A DNA stretch of 8,519 bases. It comes from Dehalococcoidales bacterium (lineage in GTDB: Bacteria; Chloroflexota; Dehalococcoidia; Dehalococcoidales; UBA3254). Shown here in pieces: positions 1 through 5,769 of this stretch (positions are counted from its first letter, which is position 1; the number at the start of each line of letters is the position of its first letter). Where the stretch lies: contig JAQULX010000095.1 in NCBI GenBank assembly GCA_028718465.1, forward strand, positions 1 to 8,519. The letters run 5' to 3'. The translations under genes were made by a program, and so were the position numbers. Below the pieces are notes generated by a model. The model saw nothing but the letters and a program-made list of their open reading frames with translations. It had not been told where the DNA came from and made no database searches.

Positions 1-96
1 GTAACGGACCCGCCAAGCTTCCAAACCGGAGGCTTCGGCGGTCTGGTCGAGCTCATTTTGAGCCCTGTTCTGCATCTCTTTTAGCTGATCTAACAT
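1..96 (-). CDS. pheS: Phenylalanyl-tRNA synthetase alpha subunit, N-terminal 32 codons (cut by window edge)
   Basis: Reading the minus strand from an ATG at 96-94 gives 32 residues, beginning MLDQLKEMQNRAQ and ending GLEAWRVRY, with no stop before the window edge. The amphipathic N-terminal helix and a segment of the form LEAxRVxYLGKKG are typical of the start of bacterial PheS, the catalytic subunit that with PheT charges tRNA-Phe. Position supports the call: pheS(T) commonly follows infC-rpmI-rplT. The ribosome binding site is weak (GGTAAGAAG just before ATG). The nearest upstream ATG (112-110) is in another frame. About 98 bp separate it from rplT, with a hairpin in between. Class II catalytic motifs lie outside the window, so the call rests on the N-terminus plus synteny. 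Confidence 0.85.
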   Translation of the reverse strand, partial: MLDQLKEMQNRAQNELDQTAEASGLEAWRVRY

Positions 97-135
97 CTTC
101 TTACCAGCCCATATTTTCCCTTAAACAAATTACAT

Positions 136-161
136 CCCTCTCCCGCAATCCTGGGAGAGGG
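136..161 (-). terminator. Perfect 9-bp hairpin between rplT and pheS (weak terminator or attenuator)
   Basis: CCCTCTCCC (136-144) and GGGAGAGGG (153-161) form a perfect GC-rich 9-bp stem with an 8-nt loop. On the transcribed (minus) strand it is followed by ATGTAATTTGTTTAA, which is T-rich but not a clean U-tract, so termination would be partial at best. It is well placed to set the ratio of ribosomal protein to PheRS expression. It also resembles common dispersed CCCTCTCCC/GGGAGAGGG repeats. I found no Phe-rich leader peptide and no T-box. Confidence 0.5.
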
Positions 162-194
162 ACGATACTAATGACCGCTTGCAGCTCTATCTGG

Positions 195-548
195 CTATTT
201 GGCCTTAACAACGGTCTTGACCATCTCGGTAAAAGCGCCCGGATCCCTTACAGCCAGATCGGCTAACACCTTGCGGTTCAACTCGACTCCGGCTGCGTCC
301 ATGGAATAGATCAGCTCGCTGTAGCTGCTTCCATTGGCGCGAGCCGCGGCGTTTATGCGGGTAATCCAGAGCCTCCTCATATCGCCCTTTCTCTCACGGC
401 GATGAAAATAGGCATAGTTCAGTGAATGGACCATCGCCTCATGCGCCCGGCGAGCCAGTTTATGCCGCGAAGCCCTCTGGCCTTTTGTCAATTCCAGTAT
501 TTTTTTGTGCCGGCGGCGTGATACGACACCTCTCTTTACGCGTGCCAC
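195..548 (-). CDS. rplT: Large ribosomal subunit protein bL20
   Basis: The 117-residue product matches bL20 over its full length and normal size. A basic N-terminal extension (MARVKRGVVSRRRHKKILELTKGQR) penetrates 23S rRNA during early 50S assembly. The globular part carries the signatures RRLWITRINAAAR and ELNRKVLADLAVRDPGAF. The start codon is GTG (548-546), preceded at good spacing by AGGGGGT. The stop is TAG. It is the third gene of infC-rpmI-rplT. In other bacteria L20 represses this operon by binding its mRNA, so autoregulation is plausible, but no L20 site is provable here. The 171-bp gap from rpmI is unusually long for this pair. Confidence 0.97.
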   Translation of the reverse strand: MARVKRGVVSRRRHKKILELTKGQRASRHKLARRAHEAMVHSLNYAYFHRRERKGDMRRLWITRINAAARANGSSYSELIYSMDAAGVELNRKVLADLAVRDPGAFTEMVKTVVKAK

Positions 549-719
549 AGTATTAACCCCCTGTTTTTCAAGTTAAATAATCCAGATTTACAAACGAATC
601 CCGACATTCAACTGCAATATCGAACCGGAAACCACGGAAAGCGGATAAGATCCTTGGACCTGTATCTCCCGGGACCGGAGAGCTGAACCTGGAATTCAAT
701 ACATTAATATATTATGCAG

Positions 720-941
720 CTATCGAATGTACTTTGCTCCGTAAGGCAATAATGCTTTCAATCTATCTTTTTCAGCACGACTCGCCGGGATCATCTCATC
801 CAGCATTCGCTTGGCATCTTTTGATCTGTTGCGTCTCAAATGGCTTTTCCCGCCCTTGGTCCGCATGACTTTACCGGTACCGGTAGCATGGAAGCGGTCT
901 TGCGCCCCCTTATGAGTTTTCATTTTATACAATTTAGGCAT
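720..941 (-). CDS. rpmI: Large ribosomal subunit protein bL35
   Basis: The 73-residue, very basic protein has the bL35 core: KTHKGA near the N-terminus, HATGTGKVMR, KSHLRRNRSKDAKR, and the terminal LLPYGAKYIR. It is a late-assembling 50S protein. Usual bL35 begins MPKxKTHRGA and is about 65 residues; here three residues (LYK) sit between MPK and MKTHKGA. The ATG at 941-939 overlaps the end of infC by 8 bp, with an AAAGGA element upstream inside infC, so translational coupling to infC is likely. The second Met (codon 7) could be an alternative start but lacks a good ribosome binding site. The stop is TAG. Confidence 0.96.
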   Translation of the reverse strand: MPKLYKMKTHKGAQDRFHATGTGKVMRTKGGKSHLRRNRSKDAKRMLDEMIPASRAEKDRLKALLPYGAKYIR

Positions 942-1563
942 TTGCAGATTCCTTTACTTTTTCTCCTTTTTCCCCTTTGGCTCTAGCCGGCTGGTCAACG
1001 GCTGACTTCTCTGGCCCTGATTTGGCCGGCTGCCCCGCGGCTCCTTTTACCTGCTGGCTGGAAAGAGGAGTCAGTATCATAAACATCCTGGAGCCTTCCA
1101 TCATCGGCTGTCTCTCAATGGAAACAGTCCCTTTCAAGACCTCCATCATCTTTTCCAACAAACGCCAGCCCAGGCTGGCATGAGTTATTTCCCTGCCACG
1201 GAACATAATGGTTATTTTTACTTTGTCTCCATCCTGGAGCAGTTTTTTAACTGACCGGACTTTGGCATCGAAATCATGGTCGCTTATCTTGGGTCTTAAG
1301 CGGATTTCTCTCAGAATAGAAGTCTTCTGACTCTTCCGCATATCACGTTCTTTTTTTGCCTGCTCGTATTTGAATTTACCGTAGTCCATTAAACGGCAAA
1401 CCGGAGGGACCGCAGTCGGAGCGACTTCCACCAGGTCATAGCTTTTTTTCTTGGCCAACTCCAGCGCCTGGTATAACGGCATAACGCCTAACTGTTCTCC
1501 TTTATCCCCCACTAAACGGCATTCTCTGGCTTTGATCCCTTCGTTAACCCTCAGTTTCTTAAT
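934..1563 (-). CDS. infC: Translation initiation factor IF-3 with AUU start and long C-terminal tail
   Basis: IF3 binds the 30S subunit, blocks premature 50S joining and proofreads start codons. The IF3 N-domain is seen as LRVNEGIKAREC, GEQLGVMPL and LVEVAPTAVPPVCRLMDYGKFKYEQ; the C-domain as LREIRLRPKISDHDF, VKITIMFRGREITH and QPMMEGSRMFMILTPL. Only GTG (1512) is a canonical start, and it would remove conserved N-domain residues. Extending in frame gives IKKLRVNEGIKARECRLV, beginning at ATT (1563-1561), with AGGAGGT about 12 nt upstream and an in-frame TAA beyond it. AUU is the classic infC start, used for autoregulation. The product is then 209 residues. Residues 168-209 are a Lys/Ala/Gly/Glu-rich low-complexity tail absent from typical IF3 (about 170-180 residues). 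The exact start (ATT or the preceding ATA) is inferred. Confidence 0.93.
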   Translation of the reverse strand: MKKLRVNEGIKARECRLVGDKGEQLGVMPLYQALELAKKKSYDLVEVAPTAVPPVCRLMDYGKFKYEQAKKERDMRKSQKTSILREIRLRPKISDHDFDAKVRSVKKLLQDGDKVKITIMFRGREITHASLGWRLLEKMMEVLKGTVSIERQPMMEGSRMFMILTPLSSQQVKGAAGQPAKSGPEKSAVDQPARAKGEKGEKVKESANA

Positions 1564-1604
1564 TATGTGCTGATTACCTCCTGTTTATTCCGTTACGAGC
1601 ATGA

Positions 1605-1633
1605 AATATAACATATTCTAACATACTAATCAA
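1605..1633 (-). promoter_or_regulatory. Promoter for infC-rpmI-rplT in the thrS-infC gap
   Basis: On the minus strand, TTGATT (1633-1628) and TATATT (1610-1605) are separated by exactly 17 bp, giving a vegetative sigma-factor promoter about 42 bp upstream of the infC start. The -35 box directly abuts the thrS stop codon. It would let infC-rpmI-rplT be transcribed independently of thrS. No intrinsic terminator is seen after thrS, so read-through from thrS is also expected. Confidence 0.55.
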
Positions 1634-3418
1634 TTATAATTCAAAATCCTTTACTTTGTCAGATACGGACTTTAACAGCCTCTCTTTGAATTGAATGAAG
1701 GGCATCGCAGGCAACTGTTCCCCGGTGCGCAAGCGCACAGATACTGTAGCGTCCGTGACCTCTTTGTTACCCACGATCAACATGCAGGGCGTTTTTTCCA
1801 GTTGAGCCTGGCGGATCTTCTGGTTCATCCTCTCCGGTCTGTCATCTACTTCTACCCTTATGTCCAGAGACCTCAAATCCGCTGCCAGACTCCGGGCATA
1901 TTCCAGGTGCTGATCGGCAACCGGGATAATAACAGCCTGGACAGGCGAAAGCCAGACCGGAAAAGCGCCAGCATAGTGCTCGATAAGAAAAGCCATGGTC
2001 CTTTCGATAGCGCCGATCGAGGAGCGGTGGATAACAATCGGTTCTTTCTCTTTCCCGTCGCTGTCAATATAGGTAAGCTGAAAGCGCTTCGGCATGACGA
2101 AATCGTACTGCACGGTAAAGACCGTATCCTCCTTGCCGGCAAAGTTCCTCATCTGGATATCTATCTTGGGGCCGTAAAAAGCAGCTTCATTTTCGGCTTC
2201 GAAGTAATTGGCTTTTCTTTGTATCAGGACCTGGCGCAGAACATTTTCAGCATAATCCCAGGCTTCATCGTCTTTATAGTACTTTTTCTCTTCTTTGCGG
2301 TCCCCCAGGGACAAACGATAGCGGTAGTTATCGCCCGTATTCAGTCCCAGGGTATTAGCCATGACCTCGATCAAGTCCAGGACCGTATTTAGCTCGCCGG
2401 TCGCCTGATCTTTCTGGCAGATGATATGAGAGTCGGCCAGGCAAAAGGTGCGGACCCTGATCAGCCCGGTCAGTTCTCCTGATTTTTCGTACCGGAACTG
2501 CTTGGCCAGCTCGGCTATCCTGAAAGGCAGGTCCTTGTAAGACCGGGGCTTGCTGGCATAATACACAAAATGATGCGGGCAGGTCATAGGCCGGAGCATC
2601 AGTTCCTCTTCATCCACCTTCATAACCGGATACATAGTATCTTTATAATAGGGATAATGACCGGAGGTCCTGTACAATTCGAGATTGGCCAGTTCTGGAG
2701 TATAGATATGTTTGTACCCCCTCTTAATCTCTTCATCCACCACAAAACGCTCCAGAATCCGCCGGATAGCAGATCCCTTTTCAGTGAAAATGGGCAGGCC
2801 TTTGCCTACCAGGTCCGAGAATACGAAAAGGTCCAGGTCCTTGCCGATTTTTCTGTGGTCTCTCTTCTTGATTTCTTCCTGGGTTGAAATATATTCATCC
2901 AGGTCTTTTTTGGAAAGAAAAGCCAGGCCGTAGACCCGCTGGAGCATCGGGTTCTTTTCCGATCCTCTCCAATATGCTCCGGCGATCTTGTCCAGTTTAA
3001 AGGCATTATCAGGAATCTCCCGGGTAGAGCGAACGTGCGGGCCGGCGCATAAATCTGTAAAATCTCCGGACCGGTATGTGGTTATTTCTCCGTCCTTTAA
3101 CTCTCCTATCAGTTCCAGCTTATAAGGCTGGTCCTTGAATAATTGCATTGCCTCATCTTTTGATATATTTTCCCGGATAAAAACATGGTCTTTTTTGATA
3201 AGCTCCTGCATCTTCTCTTCGATCGCCGGCAAGTCCTCCGGGGTCAGGGGGCGGGGCAATTCGAAATCATAATAAAAACCGTTATCAATGGCCGGACCGA
3301 TGCCGAACCTGACGCCAGGGAATAATAACTGCACCGCTTCGGCCATAATATGACTGAGTGAATGCCTCATTGTATCCAGCCTGTCGCTGGCTGCCGATTT
3401 ATCTTCGTTAGAGCACAT
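1634..3418 (-). CDS. thrS: Threonyl-tRNA synthetase lacking the N-terminal TGS domain
   Basis: Class II synthetase that attaches threonine to tRNA-Thr; 594 residues against about 640 in E. coli. The N2 editing domain is intact, with HSLSH (19-23) and CAGPH (124-128) providing the HxxxH and CxxxH sets that clear mischarged Ser-tRNA. The catalytic core has zinc ligands C280 (MTCPHH), H331 (DSH) and H464 (IHRSS), motif 2 Arg309 (FRYE) and motif 3 Arg473 (AIERTMAF); spacing agrees well with E. coli C334/H385/H511, R363 and R520. The anticodon-binding domain starts near 490 (LSPVQAVIIPV) and ends at 594. The usual first ~55-60 residues (TGS/N1) are missing. This is not a start error: a TGA lies in frame five codons before the ATG. 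The ribosome binding site is AAGAAGGA. It heads the translation cluster. Confidence 0.96.
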   Translation of the reverse strand: MCSNEDKSAASDRLDTMRHSLSHIMAEAVQLLFPGVRFGIGPAIDNGFYYDFELPRPLTPEDLPAIEEKMQELIKKDHVFIRENISKDEAMQLFKDQPYKLELIGELKDGEITTYRSGDFTDLCAGPHVRSTREIPDNAFKLDKIAGAYWRGSEKNPMLQRVYGLAFLSKKDLDEYISTQEEIKKRDHRKIGKDLDLFVFSDLVGKGLPIFTEKGSAIRRILERFVVDEEIKRGYKHIYTPELANLELYRTSGHYPYYKDTMYPVMKVDEEELMLRPMTCPHHFVYYASKPRSYKDLPFRIAELAKQFRYEKSGELTGLIRVRTFCLADSHIICQKDQATGELNTVLDLIEVMANTLGLNTGDNYRYRLSLGDRKEEKKYYKDDEAWDYAENVLRQVLIQRKANYFEAENEAAFYGPKIDIQMRNFAGKEDTVFTVQYDFVMPKRFQLTYIDSDGKEKEPIVIHRSSIGAIERTMAFLIEHYAGAFPVWLSPVQAVIIPVADQHLEYARSLAADLRSLDIRVEVDDRPERMNQKIRQAQLEKTPCMLIVGNKEVTDATVSVRLRTGEQLPAMPFIQFKERLLKSVSDKVKDFEL

Positions 3419-3438
3419 AGGTCCAGTCCTTCTTCAAT

Positions 3439-3465
3439 AAAAAAATAAAGCCCCGGATTACCGGG
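3439..3465 (-). terminator. Terminator-like hairpin in the thrS leader (candidate attenuator)
   Basis: On the minus strand CCCGG-TAAT-CCGGG (3465-3452) forms a tight 5-bp GC stem with a tetraloop, followed by GC and then TTTATTTTTTT (3449-3439). This is a small intrinsic-terminator layout. It lies between the predicted thrS transcription start (about 3473) and the thrS ATG (3418). No minus-strand gene upstream needs terminating, so premature termination of thrS or a 5'-protecting hairpin are the likeliest roles. No T-box sequence is present. Confidence 0.5.
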
Positions 3466-3479
3466 TAAAAGCCTAGTAA

Positions 3480-3508
3480 ATTATAACAACCCAAAAATAG
3501 AAGTGCAA
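3480..3508 (-). promoter_or_regulatory. thrS promoter
   Basis: On the minus strand a perfect -10 TATAAT (3485-3480) is preceded at exactly 17 bp by TTGCAC (3508-3503), a fair -35. Predicted initiation is near 3473, giving a leader of roughly 55 nt before the thrS ATG that includes the GC hairpin and U-tract. Confidence 0.6.
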
Positions 3509-3631
3509 TCTGTTTTTATGTAATTTTCCTTTTCCATCTAATTTATGAGTCATTTTAAGCAATATTCCATTTCACCCTACGCCGGTTTCGTGATAAATCC
3601 AACTGGAAATCTTCATAGAATAAATATTGCA

Positions 3632-3649
3632 GGCGGAAGTCTTTCCGCT
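3632..3649 (+). repeat. Small inverted repeat in the PRC-barrel gene leader
   Basis: GCGGAA (3633-3638) and TTCCGC (3643-3648) form a 6-bp stem, extendable by one G-U pair, with a 4-nt loop, ending about 15 nt before the GGGAGG ribosome binding site. There is no U-tract, so it is not a terminator. It could be a leader stem or protein-binding site; nothing more can be said. Confidence 0.3.
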
Positions 3650-3676
3650 GAAACGTAACAAACGGGAGGTTGTATC

Positions 3677-4102
3677 ATGGAAAGCAGTGAAATTACATCC
3701 AGGGCCCGAACACCATCGATGCCCAAGGTGGTATCCATTATTTCCCTGACCAAAAACAATGTTATTAATGCAGTGGGAGAAGATCTGGGAAAGATCGAAG
3801 ATGTGCTGGTCGACCTGAAAGCCGGAAAGATAATCTATGTAGTGGTTTCTGCAGGCGGCTCGCTGCTCCGGGAGGGCCAGTTTTACGCAATCCCCTGGGA
3901 AGCTATGGAGGTCTCGCTGCACGATAAAAAATTAATTCTCAATGTGTCGAAAGAAACGATGGCGAATGCCCCGAGCTTTGGCAAAAACGAGTGGCCCGAT
4001 CAGTCCGACCTGAGTTGGATGAATGATATCTATTCCTATTACGGGCACGAGCCTTACTGGAAAACCGCCAAAGCAACGAAGGAAGCTGGGACGCGCGGAT
4101 AA
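3677..4102 (+). CDS. PRC-barrel domain protein
   Basis: The 141-residue soluble protein has no signal peptide or membrane segment. Residues about 18-95 match the PRC-barrel fold: a conserved GEDLGKIEDVLVDLKAGKIIYVVV strand pair with the typical G-x-x-[LI]-G-x-[IV]-x-D-[VL] core (34-43), then GGSLLREGQFYAIPWEAM. The domain occurs in the photosynthetic reaction-centre H subunit, in RimM, and in many small stand-alone proteins of anaerobic Firmicutes and archaea, usually of unknown role; a partner-binding or membrane-associated function is generally assumed. The C-terminal ~45 residues (Trp- and Tyr-containing, NDIYSYYGHEPYW) are not recognised. GGGAGG precedes the ATG at good spacing. It is divergent from thrS and appears monocistronic, since degV has its own promoter. 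Specific function is unknown. Confidence 0.85.
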   Translation: MESSEITSRARTPSMPKVVSIISLTKNNVINAVGEDLGKIEDVLVDLKAGKIIYVVVSAGGSLLREGQFYAIPWEAMEVSLHDKKLILNVSKETMANAPSFGKNEWPDQSDLSWMNDIYSYYGHEPYWKTAKATKEAGTRG

Positions 4103-4132
4103 ACCGCCTCATTTTCAGCCTCATTCTAACTC

Positions 4133-4161
4133 TTGACAACGGCCACACTGTCGGTTATTAT
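4133..4161 (+). promoter_or_regulatory. degV promoter (near-consensus)
   Basis: TTGACA (4133-4138) is a perfect -35, followed at exactly 17 bp by TATTAT (4156-4161), a 5/6 match to the -10 consensus. Transcription should begin near 4168, leaving a leader of about 120 nt before the degV ATG. It is the strongest-looking promoter in the window and makes degV independent of the PRC-barrel gene. Confidence 0.75.
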
Positions 4162-4171
4162 GCCATATATA

Positions 4172-4203
4172 CCTAGATACTCTATGTACTTTGATATTCT
4201 AGG
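4172..4203 (+). repeat. Hairpin at the 5' end of the degV leader
   Basis: CCTAG (4172-4176) pairs with CTAGG (4199-4203), and the stem can continue through ATA/TAT past a bulge. The loop is large. TGGGTTTTCT follows, a poor U-tract. The hairpin starts within a few nucleotides of the predicted transcription start, so it would form in the degV leader rather than terminate the PRC-barrel gene. It may stabilise the 5' end or act as a weak attenuator. Confidence 0.35.
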
Positions 4204-4290
4204 TGGGTTTTCTATCTTTATAAAGCGGTGGGAAAATGCAGATTTCCCTTAGAAAGTCAATAACATTGCGCGCAGAATAAAGGAGTGCCC

Positions 4291-5148
4291 ATGCCGGAAG
4301 TTGCCATATTGACCGACACTGTTAGCTGCCTGCCGGAAGAACTGGTGAAAGAATACCGGATCAATATTATCCCGGTGGGGTTGACGATCAATCGGAAAAT
4401 CTTTCTGGATACCGAGATCACCAACGAGGAATTCTGGAAGCTTTTTTATCAGGCGCAGGAACCGGTTACTACTACTGCCGCCAACCCCTCTGACTTCGAA
4501 AATATATTTACCGCCCTGTCCGCAAAGACCGATAACATCTGCTGCATTCCCGTCTCAATGCAGTTGAGCGCCACAGGCAGTATGGCTGCCCAGGCCAGGG
4601 AAGCTGTATTACAAAAATTCCCCTCTCTAAAAATTGAAATAGTAGACAGCAAGACGGCTACCGGCGCCGAGGGGTTTATCGTACTGGAAGCAGCCCGGGC
4701 GGCAGCCGCCGGAAAAAGCCTGTCGGAAGTAGTCGCCACTGCTCAGGACATGGCCGGCAGAGTTAAATTCCTGTGTGCCATGCAGACCCTGAAATACGTG
4801 GTGAGAAGCGGGCGGGCCCCCAGGTCAGCCCTGATCGGAGACTGGTTGAAAGCGAAGCCGATACTGGGAATGGTAAGCGGGACCGGGCTGGTGGAAAACC
4901 TGGGAAGGGCCCGGGGGATGGATAAAGCCATTGCCAGAATGGTTGATATGGTCAAAGACTATGCTGACACCAACAAGCCCCTGCATTTAATGGTCCATTA
5001 TTCCGATGATAAAACGCTGGGAGAAAAAATCAAGGAGACCATGCTTTCACGCTACAACTGCCGGGAGGTCTATTTCACCCCCTACACACCGGTTATGACA
5101 TCGCAAACCGGTCCGGTAGTCGCGGTAGCATTTTATGCCGATAGATAA
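4291..5148 (+). CDS. DegV family fatty-acid-binding protein
   Basis: The 285-residue protein has two-domain DegV architecture over its full length. Visible signatures are ILTDTVSCLPEEL (6-18; family TDSTSDLP), TTTAANPSDF (60-69), DSKTATGAEGFIVLEAARAA (119-138), LKYVVRSGR (167-175), KPILGM (189-194) and TSQTGPVVAVAFY (270-282). DegV proteins bind a long-chain fatty acid between the two domains; FakB members present it to the FakA kinase for phospholipid synthesis. No fakA is in this window, so FakB function is not shown. The segment normally reading SSGLSGT is SMQLSATG here, a divergent lipid-site loop. ATG at 4291 is preferred over GTG at 4285 because AAAGGAG lies 5 nt before the ATG and overlaps the GTG. 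It converges with the lipoprotein gene, 5 bp away. Confidence 0.93.
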   Translation: MPEVAILTDTVSCLPEELVKEYRINIIPVGLTINRKIFLDTEITNEEFWKLFYQAQEPVTTTAANPSDFENIFTALSAKTDNICCIPVSMQLSATGSMAAQAREAVLQKFPSLKIEIVDSKTATGAEGFIVLEAARAAAAGKSLSEVVATAQDMAGRVKFLCAMQTLKYVVRSGRAPRSALIGDWLKAKPILGMVSGTGLVENLGRARGMDKAIARMVDMVKDYADTNKPLHLMVHYSDDKTLGEKIKETMLSRYNCREVYFTPYTPVMTSQTGPVVAVAFYADR

Positions 5149-5153
5149 GCGGG

Positions 5154-5564
5154 TTATTTATTAACTATCAATTTCAGTTGATAGTTCTCTGTTTCTGTCC
5201 CTGCTTCGGGATAAGGCTGAACATCGAACAGGATTTCGTACCCGGCGAAATCCGTGCTCGCATACTCAGGAGAAGCGCCGGACTTGACGAGGATCTTGCG
5301 GTATTTTGAATCGCGATAGGCGACCTCGATTTCAGCCGTAACCTCTCCCTCCCAGATACAAACGACATTGAGCGGACAGCGGCTGTCACTGACTACTTTT
5401 TCAAACTTGATCGCCAGTTGTTCACCGGCTATAGTGACAGACTGGCCCTCATCCAAGGTGAGAGGCTGTCCGAGTGAACCGCTCAGCCCCGCGGGCTGGT
5501 TGCTACAACCTGAAAAAATTACTACGGGCAATATGAACATAATATAAATTATATACCGGAACAT
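5154..5564 (-). CDS. Putative lipoprotein with DSRCP...CIWEGE motif
   Basis: The 136-residue protein has a signal peptide: residues 1-19 are a Tyr/Ile/Phe-rich hydrophobic stretch ending FSGC, with Cys20 as probable lipidation site (Phe at -3 is atypical but tolerated). Mature residues include DEGQSVTIAGEQLAIKFEKV, then DSRCPLNVVCIWEGE (60-74), a motif seen in small beta-rich secreted proteins of unknown function. C63 and C69 could form a disulfide. It should be anchored on the outer face of the cytoplasmic membrane. The ATG follows GGGAG at 6-nt spacing. It is alone on its strand and converges on degV with only 5 bp between stops. No molecular function can be assigned. Confidence 0.8.
   Translation of the reverse strand: MFRYIIYIMFILPVVIFSGCSNQPAGLSGSLGQPLTLDEGQSVTIAGEQLAIKFEKVVSDSRCPLNVVCIWEGEVTAEIEVAYRDSKYRKILVKSGASPEYASTDFAGYEILFDVQPYPEAGTETENYQLKLIVNK
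5163..5186 (+). terminator. Hairpin at the degV / lipoprotein convergence
   Basis: AACTATCAA (5163-5171) and TTGATAGTT (5178-5186) form a perfect 9-bp AT-rich stem with a 6-nt loop, lying within the last codons of the minus-strand lipoprotein gene. On the plus strand CTCTGTTTCTG follows, so it could slow or end degV transcription weakly. There is no U-tract on the minus strand. A coding coincidence is possible. Confidence 0.3.
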
Positions 5565-5678
5565 TTTCTACTCCCGTTCTCGTAATAGTCTGTCTCTCAC
5601 CCTATCAGGACTTCCGCGATTAAACCCTGTCATGCTGGCGGCCCGGGATGGGCAGGCTAAAGCTCAGAGCGGAGAACC

Positions 5679-5707
5679 TTGAACCGCGAATTTCCTTTTT
5701 ATATAAC
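5679..5707 (+). promoter_or_regulatory. Promoter of the glutaredoxin / FTR-rubredoxin operon
   Basis: TTGAAC (5679-5684) and TATAAC (5702-5707) are spaced by 17 bp, 4/6 and 5/6 matches to the vegetative consensus. Start would be near 5714, giving a leader of about 135 nt. A second candidate, TTTACA (5735-5740) with 17 bp to TATGTT (5758-5763), would place its -10 inside the second palindrome. The rest of 5565-5678 shows no gene or clear signal; a promoter for the divergent lipoprotein gene must lie there, but none is convincing. Confidence 0.5.
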
Positions 5708-5716
5708 GGAAATAGT

Positions 5717-5729
5717 ATAACCGGGTTAT
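5717..5729. promoter_or_regulatory. Palindrome 1 upstream of the redox operon (candidate operator)
   Basis: ATAACC-G-GGTTAT is a perfect 13-bp palindrome centred at 5723, about 9 nt after the predicted -10 box. A bound repressor here would block initiation. It shares GT, three A/T bases, then ACCGGG with the second palindrome. The regulator is unknown. Confidence 0.4.
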
Positions 5730-5754
5730 CTTACTTTACAGTATAATATATCAA

Positions 5755-5769
5755 CGGTATGTTATACCG
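5755..5769. promoter_or_regulatory. Palindrome 2 upstream of the redox operon (candidate operator or leader hairpin)
   Basis: CGGTAT-GTT-ATACCG is a perfect 6-bp inverted repeat with a 3-nt centre. As RNA it is a hairpin; an alternative pairing, AACGG (5753-5757) with CCGTT (5772-5776), would exclude it. It overlaps the -10 of the alternative promoter TTTACA/TATGTT. It could be an operator or a structured leader. Confidence 0.4.

Noticed and set aside
1691..2392. Long plus-strand open frame antisense to thrS
   Set aside because: It lies wholly within the well-supported thrS gene, has no family resemblance and no ribosome binding site; it is a codon-bias shadow.
3568..3584. T-box-like TAGGGTGAA on the minus strand upstream of thrS
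   Set aside because: Only the first part resembles the T-box core; the ACCGCG half, specifier stem and downstream terminator pairing are absent, and it lies upstream of the better promoter.
4285..4290. GTG at 4285 as the degV start
   Set aside because: It overlaps the AAAGGAG ribosome binding site that is correctly spaced for the ATG at 4291.
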